From: Nemertoderma westbladi
Lineage: Eukaryota; Xenacoelomorpha; Nemertodermatida; Nemertodermatidae
Direction: 5' to 3'
DNA length: 22,368 bases
NCBI GenBank assembly: GCA_032718475.1
Contig: JAUCBJ010004270.1
Coordinates: 1-22,368, forward strand
A program made the translations under genes and the position numbers. Below, piece by piece: positions 10,681 through 19,600 of this stretch; position 1 is the stretch's first letter, and each line of letters starts with the position of its first letter. A model generated the notes under the pieces. That model ran no database searches. It was not told the origin of the DNA and saw nothing but the letters and a program-made list of their open reading frames with translations.

Positions 10681-10966
10681 GATATTGTTCAAGAAGTAGG
10701 CCTACCCTTTTTGGCAAATAGGCCATTTGGCCGCTAAAGTGCTATCATGTTACCTTTTTTAAAAAGAATTTGGATTGTCCATTCCTAAACTTTTCACTAA
10801 ATTTTAGGCTGCGGAAACATCACAATGAGAAGTAGTTGTATTTGTGATCATTCGCTACCACACCACCCCCCCCCCCCCACCCCCTGTAAATTCAAGTTTG
10901 TAAAAAAGTTCATTCTCTTTCTGTCCCCCCCACTATCAAATACAGATCTCCGCCACTGACTCCTGG

Positions 10967-11251
10967 GCCTTCATCCTCTGTCGCGTCATAACGCTGACGT
11001 CGGTCGGCCCACTCCTCGAAGATCTTAAACTTCTCCTCATCGTCCATCCAGTCGCACTGGCGCCCATAGTGCCCTCGGAAGTTCCACTTTGAGCAGCGGT
11101 TGTGCAGCCTCGGACATGCTCCCATTCTATGGGTTGACTCGCGGCAGTAGAGGAAACTCGTCCCCTTCGGAAATTGATACAAGCAGCTCTTTTCCTGGTG
11201 AGTTAGCCTCCCGCAGTAATCACAGCCGTGTATCAACGCATCCCGCCCCAA
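10967..11251 (-). pseudogene. Three tandem CCHC zinc knuckles of the gag-like frame
   Basis: On the minus strand, CDYCGRLTHQEKSC is a perfect CX2CX4HX4C knuckle. FLYCRESTHRMGAC follows with the same spacing but Phe (TTC) instead of the first Cys. CSKWNFRGHYGRQC is the third, with Trp (TGG) instead of the second Cys. Each loss is one base from a Cys codon. Such knuckles bind single-stranded RNA or DNA in Gag and Gag-like proteins. An acidic/aromatic tail (DWMDDEEKFKIFEEWADRR) follows up to the hAT insertion. The frame shifts relative to the upstream segment near 11240. Confidence 0.85.
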
Positions 11252-11801
11252 GTCATCTTTTGCCCGAGCAGTCTCCTAGGTCTGTGGAGCCGTTGATAGG
11301 CAAACTTCTGGACATTGATGTCTCTATCCATATCCACGTCCTCCTCCTGCCTCGGCATCGTCTCCCCAAACACTACCTGTGGTGCCGTTCCCGGCTGCTC
11401 GCCCAACCTGATGATGCTCCCTGCGAAATCGTACCGGCTCCTCGTGCACCCAGGTCCGCTTGCCGGGTTTATCCCAGAAGGCCCTCGCCCCGCTGGCCGT
11501 ATCTGAGTGGCCGATCCTCTCGATGGGCGGTGGCATCTCCCCGAACTCGTCGTCATCTTCCTCCCTCGCTGGGAGTGGATCCAGACCCCGTATCATGGTA
11601 GATCCACTGTGCCCCTTTCCGCCTTGGCTTCCACCCATAACGTTCCACCCTTCCTGCTCCCTTGGTCTCTTTCTTACAAAATCGCCCTAAGAGCCCGCTG
11701 GCATGTGCATCACTTGCAATCCCGATGTCGACTGTTTCGTCGATTCTTCCGTCCATCCCAGCTCCTCCCCCAGAAATTCGCCCGAGCTCCCTGATCCCCA
11801 C
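11252..11801 (-). pseudogene. Linker segment of the gag-like frame, frameshifted
   Basis: Minus-strand pieces in successive frames carry AREEDDDEFGEMPPPIERI and GHSDTASGARAFWDKPGKR, then APQVVFGETMPRQEEDVDMD running into the zinc-knuckle segment. The composition is acidic, Pro/Gly-rich and probably disordered. Frame changes near 11560 and 11240 break it. No domain is recognised. Confidence 0.55.
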
Positions 11802-11905
11802 CTCAGCTCGTCTAAGTGCTGGGCTTTGAACCCATAATCCTCTCCCCTTATATCCGCCTCTCTCTCATCTGCTTCCCTCCTTTCTCGCCTGGCGACTTCT
11901 TCCAG

Positions 11906-12290
11906 TCACTTCTCCTTGACTCTATCCGCTTCCAGCTTCTCCCATCCCTTGTATGGTGTATCCACCTCTCTCTCTACTAGGTGCCGGCTGTTGTAGTACA
12001 CCGACTCGCCCTTCAGCCCCGGGTGGTCTACCAGACCTTTGAAGGCCACCTTAAAGGCTCTTCTGTAGTTTAGAGGTGCTCCTGATAGCAGAAACGCCGT
12101 CGGCTCTCTTCCGATAACCACGGCCATGAATAGGTTTAGTAAACCTATCATTATCCAGTCCTCCTGTAGGATATATATCTTCTGATATATCTTTATCGCT
12201 CCTCTTCGGAACTGATACACCTCCTGTTTCCCTGGTCTCGCTCCCCATTTCAGCGAGTTCGCCAGCTCTGCTCCGTACTCCCCCCGGAAC
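11906..12290 (-). pseudogene. Middle segment of the gag-like frame, after the exonuclease-like part
   Basis: After a one-base shift at a G-run near 12291 the minus strand reads GKFRGEYGAELANSLKWGAR, then KQEVYQFRRGAIKIYQKIYI, a hydrophobic stretch (MIGLLNLFMAVVIGREPTAF) and VERE..TPYKGWEKLEADRV. The W..RP..QEVYQF..GAI pattern loosely resembles the last (YxxxD) motif region of DEDD exonucleases, but the aspartate is not present where expected. A stop ends this frame at 11906. Confidence 0.55.
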
Positions 12291-12670
12291 TTACCCCCAG
12301 TCCATCTGCTTGTGGCAGACGAGCCCCATGAGCTGACCCATCGCCACTGCTCCGCAATGTCCTGTGTTCTCTACCAATCCCAACCCATCTGGCCCTGTCA
12401 AGGCCATGTAGACCGCTTGCATGTCCAGGAGGTTGGGGGTCTCCAGTCCGACGATCCTCTCCGCATCGTCGCGGATCGCCGATCCCACCTTCACCGTAGT
12501 CTTCTCCCTCACTAGGTCCTGCACTGCCCTTGGCAACCGGTTTAACTTCGGCCCGCTCTTCTTCCCGTAGGTTCCTAGATCGAATAGAAATATGGCTCCA
12601 TTTGGCGCAGCCAAATGCAGTAGTATGGTTCTAGCCGATCCCGCTGACCCTCTTCTCGAGCCCTTGGGAC
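12291..12670 (-). pseudogene. DEDD 3'-5' exonuclease-like segment of the gag-like frame
   Basis: The minus strand reads TILLHLAAPNGAIFLFDLGT, then LPRAVQDLVREKTTVKVGSA followed by IRDDAERI, then PNLLDMQAVYMAL. This follows the layout of RNase D/WRN/EXD1-type exonucleases: a strand ending in LFDL, 'L..ll....i.KVG..i..D...L', then a 'DxQ' strand. The first catalytic DxE is expected just upstream; there the other frame has GLEKRVSGIG, which could be a decayed DxEGV. Such domains trim nucleic acid from the 3' end, and EXD1 binds RNA in piRNA biogenesis. It ends at a stop at 12291. The identification rests on pattern only. Confidence 0.55.
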
Positions 12671-12960
12671 TCTTCCTCTTTCAAACTTTGGTCGGCCAAC
12701 TCTGCCTCTCTCGCAATCCTCTCAACCCTCCCCGCCTCACGCTCCTTGCGCTCATTTGTTTCCCTCTCAATTCTTTCAGCCTCCTGCATCTTACGCTCGT
12801 TTTCCAATCTCGCCTCCTGCTCCTCGCGCTCTTTGCGCTCATTCGCCTCTCGCTCTCTGCCCTCCCTAATTTCTCTCTCCTCACCCTCTCTAAAGTTTCT
12901 CGCCACCCTCTCGGCCCTCTCCTTACACTCTCTCGCTAACTCTCTATCTTTCTCTAATAA
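12631..12960 (-). pseudogene. Glu/Arg-rich coiled-coil segment of the gag-like frame
   Basis: About 100 codons of charged heptad-like sequence (EKDRELARECKERAERVARN, then EREANERKEREEQEARLENE, ERIERETNERKEREAGRVER) occur before the exonuclease-like part. Alternating Glu and Arg/Lys with Ala predicts a long single helix or coiled coil, which in a Gag-like protein could drive assembly. The frame is entered through a shift near 12960 and ends at a stop beside the start of the exonuclease-like frame. Confidence 0.7.
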
Positions 12961-13434
12961 CGCGGTTCCTTCTCCCTGGCGACCCCCCTCACTCTCTCAC
13001 TCGCCAGTTCTCCCTGTCCAAAACGGACTAAATAGCCAAAATGTTTATTCGACTCACCTAGCCTCTGGTATAGTTTAGGCTGGTCTACCTTTCTCCCCTC
13101 CTTGGCCTCCTTAAGTAGTTTCTTGGTGGCGTTATAGGCCTGTCATAGCTGATCACTTGTCCTGACGTCCTCTTCGTCTACTCCGCCTCCTCTCCTTGTC
13201 CGGCATCGTACCGGCGGCCCCACCATCGTTGTTCCGGTGGGCCGTCCGTCGCCCTCGGCCTGTGGCTGGCCAGCGACTGCGGTACTCCAACCGCCGCCGT
13301 CGTCGTGCATCGACTCGTCTCCCTCTCTCCTCCGTAGTTGACGGCCGCCCTCCGCTTGGGCTACCGGATCGCCCCCTCGTCGGCGAATCTGGTGTGGCAG
13401 GCTGATACCGTCGCGTCGCGGCCTCACGGATCAT
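12961..13434 (-). pseudogene. N-terminal segment of the gag-like frame
   Basis: Two overlapping minus frames are open from about 13434 (first ATG 13432-13434): one Arg/Gly/Ser-rich (TRGRSGSPSGGRPSTTEE), one ending RTSDQL at a TGA near 13143. The latter frame continues after the TGA as QAYNATKKLLKEAKEGRKVD and LYQRLGESNKHFGYLVRFGQ, which looks truly coding. The start codon cannot be fixed. GC-rich composition contrasts with the AT-rich flanks. Confidence 0.5.
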
Positions 13435-13562
13435 TTGGTTGGTGTCGTCCGGGGTCGTTGGCGGCGTTCACTCTCCCTCTGATAATCGGGGCTCCCTATT
13501 GCTCATCTTCCTCTCGCTGTCTTGCAGTCACAGTATTAGTTGGTAGGCTGGCAGTTAATGAC

Positions 13563-14235
13563 TGTGACGGGATCTATAAGATCCCGACCGGGTTAGATTT
13601 GTACGCGTCACCGTTCTGCTGGGCAGTCGTGCTAGTTCGCTTTGGCCGAAGGCCGTTAGGGAAAACAATAAGAGTTTCTGTTGTTTCTCAATATTGGTAA
13701 TGCGACGATAATAGCACAATCAGTCAATCGGTTATAACACAGATGTAATAGCAGAAAAATACAGATTAATTGCTGATGTTAATGGCGGTGACGGTCATTA
13801 ACTATGACCGGTCTGCAACTGAGTAACTGAATCAACTGACTAGTAAATCAGTAATGTAAGATAATATATGATTAATACATTGAATATTGGTTCACCTCCT
13901 ACTCTACTTTAGCCCTCTACCCAATGGATGCTTTCCTGTTCCCTATCACGTGCTTCCCTCCCCACTATTGGCTAATATACTACTTGTCACTTTGGCACTC
14001 CCTGGGAGTGTTTCCCCCCGCTGCTAGCCTCTACTATAGCTGAATTCCCTCCGAGGTGGTTTGACCTCTCACCTCTCTCTGTGGCTTTGGGGCTTGTGTG
14101 TCCCCCCCCCCCCCCCCCCCAATGTTGGTTATGATACGAGATTAATATTGGTAATCTCGTATCCCCAACATATTGCTAAAATGCCACTGGTCCCATTTTC
14201 TGGTGGGTAATGAAGTGGAATTGAATCCGCTTACA
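13563..14235 (-). repeat. Terminal repeat 2 (5' LTR in element orientation)
   Basis: The repeat begins on the plus strand with TGTGACGGGATC and ends CTTACA next to the TATAT duplication, so it has TG...CA ends. It contains the GGGATCT-ATA-AGATCCC inverted repeat (13569-13585). Positions 13563-14100 match terminal repeat 1; 14101-14235 (C-run, hairpin and 64 further bases) have no counterpart there. On the element strand it would hold promoter and start of transcription; no TATA box can be assigned with confidence. Confidence 0.82.
14102..14171. repeat. C-run and hairpin within terminal repeat 2
   Basis: A 19-base C-run (14102-14120) is followed by an inverted repeat: ATGTTGG (14122-14128) pairs with CCAACAT (14165-14171), and ATACGAGATTA (14134-14144) pairs perfectly with TAATCTCGTAT (14152-14162) around a 7-base loop. 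It lies about 65 bases from the element's outer end. Confidence 0.85.
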
Positions 14236-15254
14236 TATATTATTATTTATTATCCCGACCTACAGGTACGGAACTGTTTATATTATTATTTATTATCCCG
14301 ACCTACAGGTACGGAACGGTTTATATTATTATTTATTATCCCGACCTACAGGTACGGAACGGTTTATTTTATTATTTATTATCCCGACCTACAGGTACGG
14401 AACGGTTTATATTATTATTTATTATCCCGACCTACAGGTACGGAACTGTTTATATTATTATTTATTATCCCGACCTACAGGTACGGAACTGTTTATATTA
14501 TTATTTATTATCCCGACCTACAGGTACGGAACTGTTTATATTATTATTTATTATCCCGACCTACAGGTACGGAACGGTTTATTATATTATTTATTATCCC
14601 GACCTACAGGTACGGAACTGTTTATATTATTATTTATTATCCCGACCTACAGGTACGGAACTGTTTATATTATTATTTATTATCCCGACCTACAGGTACG
14701 GAACGGTTTATATTATTATTTATTATCCCGACCTACAGGTACGGAACTGTTTATATTATTATTTATTATCCCGACCTACAGGTACGGAACTGTTTATATT
14801 ATTATTTATTATCCCGACCTACAGGTACGGAACTGTTTATATTATTATTTATTATCCCGACCTACAGGTACGGAACGGTTTATATTATTATTTATTATCC
14901 CGACCTACAGGTACGGAACTGTTTATATTATTATTTATTATCCCGACCTACAGGTACGGAACTGTTTATATTATTATTTATTATCCCGACCTACAGGTAC
15001 GGAACTGTTTATATTATTATTTATTATCCCGACCTACAGGTACGGAACTGTTTATATTATTATTTATTATCCCGACCTACAGGTACGGAACTGTTTATAT
15101 TATTATTTATTATCCCGACCTACAGGTACGGAACGGTTTATATTATTATTTATTATCCCGACCTACAGGTACGGAACTGTTTATATTATTATTTATTATC
15201 CCGACCTACAGGTACGGAACTGTTTATATTATTATTTATTATCCCGACCTACAG
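14236..15254 (+). repeat. 43-bp splice-junction minisatellite, right part
   Basis: After the second TATAT the array resumes with the last 25 bases of the split unit (14241-14265), then 23 full units ending at 14308 and every 43 bases to 15254. Phase is kept throughout: even units with TTTATTTTATT (near 14367) or TTTATTATATT (near 14579) keep the same length. All junctions are CCTACAG|GTACGG except the last, CCTACAG|GTACTTG. With the left part, the original array had 35 units. It ends about 220 bases before the final kinase exon. Confidence 0.97.
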
Positions 15255-15476
15255 GTACTTGACTCACAATTATTGGTATATATATTTTTTTTTCTTTACA
15301 ACCCTGGTCGGTGTAACGAAATATATTAATAATATTGGTTAGTATAGCCCGGTTATGCCCGGTATGACCGGTTAGAGTTGATTATAAGGAGCAAATGAAG
15401 CACAGTACTGTACACAGTCTACTTTATATAAATATTAATATATTATAATATTATTAATATTAATATTATGTTGTAG
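15255..15476 (+). other. AT-rich end of the minibrain intron
   Basis: Non-repetitive, AT-rich intron DNA with TATTAATATTAATATTATG just upstream of the acceptor. The pyrimidine tract is weak. The acceptor is the tandem TAGCAG at 15474-15479 (NAGNAG type); both AGs leave the exon in the same frame, differing by one alanine codon. Confidence 0.6.
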
Positions 15477-16120
15477 CAGCTGGAACGCAGCCGTCTCTCT
15501 TCTCCAGAACTCAGCCGGCTTTAGAACCCGCCATACAGCACCCCCTCCAACCCTCAGGATACCCGGGTAGCCTAGCAACCGATAGCGGATACCTAGCGAC
15601 CGAGGACTCACTATTACTGCAGCCGGGCCCCTCCAGTAAGTCTCCTTCATCCCCGAAGCACCGAAAAACCCGCCAACCCTCAACGGGTCAGCTAGACCCG
15701 CCGGGCCCCTCCTCTGGTTACCCGGACCCAGCAGGGGGCGACCCGGCCGCCTACCACCACTACGCCGAGCTCACACAGTCCCAGAGACCGCCGCTAGTGG
15801 CGTACTGTAACCCCGAGGACGCCTCTACCGGGCTGACCGCGCACTGTGTCGCGGCCCCCAACCCCTACGTGGTGGGTTACAACCCGCCAGGGTTCGTTGG
15901 GCAACCAGGGGGGACTGCCAACCTCGAGTCAACGGCCCCCCAACAAACCCCAGACTGTATATTAACAGCGCCCCCTACCGGTGGTGTCGGGATTAAACCT
16001 GCCACCCAGGTCCCCTCCAGAACTACAATCGGTCAGCCGACAGGGGGGGATGGCGGGGGGGACACGGGGGGGAAATCGATGGGACCGGTGGTAAACCTTC
16101 ACGCATTGCAGACCCACTGA
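15477..16120 (+). CDS. mnb: minibrain/DYRK1A-type kinase, last coding exon
   Basis: From the TAGCAG acceptor (exon start 15477 or 15480) the frame that fits the phase-1 donor at 4514 is open for about 213 codons to TGA at 16118-16120. The product is a Pro/Gly/Ser/Thr-rich, probably disordered tail: early SGYPGSLATDSGYLATEDS, a basic patch SSPKHRKTRQPSTG, YHHYAELTQSQ, CNPEDASTG, YVVGYNPPGFVG, and a Gly-rich stretch before the last residues VNLHALQTH. DYRK1A and minibrain proteins have long low-complexity C-termini that vary between phyla, so its assignment rests on position, strand, phase and open length, not on homology. A pyrimidine-rich AG at 15506-15507 is an alternative acceptor, but only for a donor in another phase. 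Coding GC is far above the flanking introns. Confidence 0.68.
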
Positions 16121-16306
16121 CGCCCGCACCTCGGTCTCAACGTATGTGGGTGGGAGTGAGGGGGCAGGGGGGACACGTGAGGGGGCGGGGGCGGGGGGGG
16201 GGGGGGGCACGTTTATTTTATTTCATCTTTCACATTTTTTCATGTTAAAACTATATTTTCTTCGATTATTGGTTATTTATTCGTTTAGCTGTTTTGCTGC
16301 GAGTGA
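16121..16306 (+). other. mnb: Start of the 3' untranslated region, with G-rich block
   Basis: Directly after the stop codon comes a G-rich segment (about 16145-16206) with at least five runs of four or more G, ending in a 14-base-class G-run. On the transcribed strand it could fold as an RNA G-quadruplex. An AT-rich stretch follows. No AATAAA is visible before the 46-bp array, so the transcript end is unknown. Confidence 0.55.
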
Positions 16307-18868
16307 AACACCATGGATGGGTGTGAAGGAGTGTCGCGACCAGGTATTATGTAACACCATGGATGGGTGTGAAGGAGTGTCGCGACCAGGTATTATGTAA
16401 CACCATGGATGGGTGTGAAGGAGTGTCGCGACCAGGTATTATGTAACACCATGGATGGGTGTGAAGGAGTGTCGCGACCAGGTATTATGTAACACCATGG
16501 ATGGGTGTGAAGGAGTGTCGCGACCAGGTATTATGTAACACCATGGATGGGTGTGAAGGAGTGTCGCGACCAGGTATTATGTAACACCATGGATGGGTGT
16601 GAAGGAGTGTCGCGACCAGGTATTATGTAACACCATGGATGGGTGTGAAGGAGTGTCGCGACCAGGTATTATGTAACACCATGGATGGGTGTGAAGGAGT
16701 GTCGCGACCAGGTATTATGTAACACCATGGATGGGTGTGAAGGAGTGTCGCGACCAGGTATTATGTAACACCATGGATGGGTGTGAAGGAGTGTCGCGAC
16801 CAGGTATTATGTAACACCATGGATGGGTGTGAAGGAGTGTCGCGACCAGGTATTATGTAACACCATGGATGGGTGTGAAGGAGTGTCGCGACCAGGTATT
16901 ATGTAACACCATGGATGGGTGTGAAGGAGTGTCGCGACCAGGTATTATGTAACACCATGGATGGGTGTGAAGGAGTGTCGCGACCAGGTATTATGTAACA
17001 CCATGGATGGGTGTGAAGGAGTGTCGCGACCAGGTATTATGTAACACCATGGATGGGTGTGAAGGAGTGTCGCGACCAGGTATTATGTAACACCATGGAT
17101 GGGTGTGAAGGAGTGTCGCGACCAGGTATTATGTAACACCATGGATGGGTGTGAAGGAGTGTCGCGACCAGGTATTATGTAACACCATGGATGGGTGTGA
17201 AGGAGTGTCGCGACCAGGTATTATGTAACACCATGGATGGGTGTGAAGGAGTGTCGCGACCAGGTATTATGTAACACCATGGATGGCTGTGAAGGAGTGT
17301 CGCGACCAGCTATTATGTAACACCATGGATGGGTGTGAAGGAGTGTCGCGACCAGGTATTATGTAACACCATGGATGGGTGTGAAGGAGTGTCGCGACCA
17401 GGTATTATGTAACACCATGGATGGGTGTGAAGGAGTGTCGCGACCAGGTATTATGTAACACCATGGATGGCTGTGAAGGAGTGTCGCGACCAGCTATTAT
17501 GTAACACCATGGATGGGTGTGAAGGAGTGTCGCGACCAGGTATTATGTAACACCATGGATGGCTGTGAAGGAGTGTCGCGACCAGCTATTATGTAACACC
17601 ATGGATGGGTGTGAAGGAGTGTCGCGACCAGGTATTATGTAACACCATGGATGGGTGTGAAGGAGTGTCGCGACCAGGTATTATGTAACACCATGGATGG
17701 GTGTGAAGGAGTGTCGCGACCAGGTATTATGTAACACCATGGATGGGTGTGAAGGAGTGTCGCGACCAGGTATTATGTAACACCATGGATGGGTGTGAAG
17801 GAGTGTCGCGACCAGGTATTATGTAACACCATGGATGGGTGTGAAGGAGTGTCGCGACCAGGTATTATGTAACACCATGGATGGGTGTGAAGGAGTGTCG
17901 CGACCAGGTATTATGTAACACCATGGATGGCTGTGAAGGAGTGTCGCGACCAGCTATTATGTAACACCATGGATGGGTGTGAAGGAGTGTCGCGACCAGC
18001 TATTATGTAACACCATGGATGGGTGTGAAGGAGTGTCGCGACCAGGTATTGGATGGGTGTGAAGGAGTGTCGCGACCAGGTATTATGTAACACCATGGAT
18101 GGGTGTGAAGGAGTGTCGCGACCAGGTATTATGTAACACCATGGATGGGTGTGAAGGAGTGTCGCGACCAGGTATTGGATGGGTGTGAAGGAGTGTCGCG
18201 ACCAGGTATTGGATGGGTGTGAAGGAGTGTCGCGACCAGGTATTATGTAACACCATGGATGGGTGTGAAGGAGTGTCGCGACCAGGTATTATGTAACACC
18301 ATGGATGGGTGTGAAGGAGTGTCGCGACCAGGTATTATGTAACACCATGGATGGGTGTGAAGGAGTGTCGCGACCAGGTATTATGTAACACCATGGATGG
18401 GCGTGAAGGAGTGTCGCGACCGGGTGTGAAGGAGTGCCGCGACCAGGTATTATGTAACACCATGGATGGGTGTGAAGGAGTGTCGCGACCAGGTATTATG
18501 TAACACCATGGATGGGTGTGAAGGAGTGTCGCGACCGGGTGTGAAGGAGTGCCGCGACCAGGTATTATGTAACACCATGGATGGGTGTGAAGGAGTGTCG
18601 CGACCAGGTATTGGATGGGTGTGAAGGAGTGTCGCGACCGGGTGTGAAGGAGTGCCGCGACCAGGTATTATGTAACACCATGGATGGGTGTGAAGGAGTG
18701 TCGCGACCAGGTATTGGATGGGTGTGAAGGAGTGTCGCGACCGGGTGTGAAGGAGTGCCGCGACCAGGTATTATGTAACACCATGGATGGGTGTGAAGGA
18801 GTGTCGCGACCAGGTATTGGATGGGTGTGAAGGAGTGTCGCGACCGGGTGTGAAGGAGTGTCGCGTAT
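16307..18868 (+). repeat. 46-bp minisatellite with 103-bp higher-order repeat at its right end
   Basis: The unit contains CACCATGGATGGGTGTGAAG, GAGTGTCGCGACCAGG and TATTATGTAA. The TCGCGA core lies at 16334 and then exactly every 46 bases to 18036 (38 cores). Beyond that, units of 34 bases (lacking ATGTAACACCAT) and 23 bases (starting CGGGTGTG) appear, and from 18552 to 18861 they are ordered 46+34+23 = 103 bases, three times. There are about 60 cores in all. Each unit has ACACC...GGTGT arms around ATGGATG. Short frames inside are artefacts. Confidence 0.96.
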
Positions 18869-19218
18869 TATGTAAAATAATTAATATTTTGCAAAGAACT
18901 CAAAATATTTTATATTAATGGTGCATTATTATATAATATTATTAAATATATAATACTATCTGTTGTTTTTATTTACGGCAATGTTTCTAGTAGATTTTCG
19001 TGCGGCTCCATTTTAAATTTGCCGCGCGTTGCTGCTGAGATTGATTAATTTTTTGTCTTTCTATTTAAATGTTTTTTATTCGTCAAAATATGCCAATCAG
19101 ATATTATTGTATTCGTCACACCACCACCGCCACATCTCTAACCACGATGGAGGTGTTTTGTCGTTGATACACCAATTAAAGTGTTGTATACTTGTAGTAC
19201 CTTTTTTAAATATTAATT
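18869..19218. other. AT-rich spacer between arrays
   Basis: Non-coding AT-rich DNA (TATAATATTATTAAATATATAAT near 18930 is typical). It includes a short trinucleotide-like CACCACCACCGCCAC near 19120. No gene or regulatory element can be supported. Confidence 0.5.
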
Positions 19219-19600
19219 GGTACCTTTTGTACACATTTTGTACCTTTTGTACACATTTGGTACCTTTTGTACTCATTTGGTACCTTTTGTACTCATTTGG
19301 TACCTTTTGTACACATTTGGTACCTTTTGTACACATTTTGTACCTTTTGTACACATTTGGTACCTTTTGTACTCATTTGGTACCTTTTGTACTCATTTGG
19401 TACCTTTTGTACACATTTGGTACCTTTTGTACACATTTGGTACCTTTTGTACACATTTGGTACCTTTTGTACACGTTTTGTACCTTTTGTACACATTTGG
19501 TACCTTTTGTACTCATTTGGTACCTTTTGTACACATTTGGTACCTTTTGTACACATTTCGTAACTTTTGTACACATTTCGTAACTTTTGTACACATTTGA
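19219..19600 (+). repeat. 20-bp minisatellite, TACCTTTTGTACACATTTGG type
   Basis: About 19 units repeat exactly every 20 bases. Variants are ACAC/ACTC, TTTGG/TTTTG and, at the right end, GTAACTTTTG. The unit is two related 10-mers (TTTGTACCTT and TTGTACACAT). Long open frames on both strands are artefacts of the repeat. Confidence 0.96.

Larger units (their letters stand above)
8587..10958. mobile_element. Non-autonomous hAT-like DNA transposon (2,372 bp)
   Basis: The terminal inverted repeats are CAGAGGCGGAAATC at the left and, read inward from the right, CAGTGGCGGAGATC: 14 bases with two differences, of the CAG.GGCGG type seen in hAT elements. The flanking duplication is 8 bp (ACTCCTGG). 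Just inside both ends a plus-strand TGTCCCCCCCACT occurs in direct orientation. The interior is AT-rich, contains no frame resembling a transposase, and includes a 68-bp tandem repeat and an imperfect palindrome. It would depend on a transposase supplied elsewhere. It inserted into the coding region of the LTR-type element. Confidence 0.92.
8133..13434 (-). pseudogene. Decayed gag-like polyprotein with exonuclease-like and zinc-knuckle parts
   Basis: Pieces of one long minus-strand coding region run from about 13434 to the stop at 8133, interrupted by the hAT-like element (8587-10958). Without it the region is about 2.9 kb, about 970 codons. Order from the N-terminus: Arg/Gly/Ser-rich head; a segment with YNATKKLLKEAKEG; Glu/Arg coiled coil; exonuclease-like domain; a middle domain; an acidic linker; three zinc knuckles; a C-terminal segment. 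Frameshifts fall near 12960, 12670, 12291, 11800, 11560 and 11240 and at the hAT site; an in-frame TGA lies near 13143. It is dead but young enough to read. A host gene is less likely because the region sits inside direct terminal repeats with a target duplication. Confidence 0.78.

Noticed and set aside
12275-12300. Possible intron donor GGGGTAAGT on the minus strand at the end of the exonuclease-like frame
   Set aside because: The downstream sequence continues as plausible coding in the shifted frame (GKFRGEYGAELAN), so a one-base indel in a G-run explains it better.
13520-13562. tRNA primer-binding site next to terminal repeat 2
   Set aside because: On the element strand the bases after ...TCACA are GTCATTAACTGCC; no TGG start or tRNA 3'-end complement could be seen by eye.
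16307-18868. CRISPR-like array
   Set aside because: The repeats are directly adjacent with no unique spacers and the context is an animal gene; the same holds for the other arrays.
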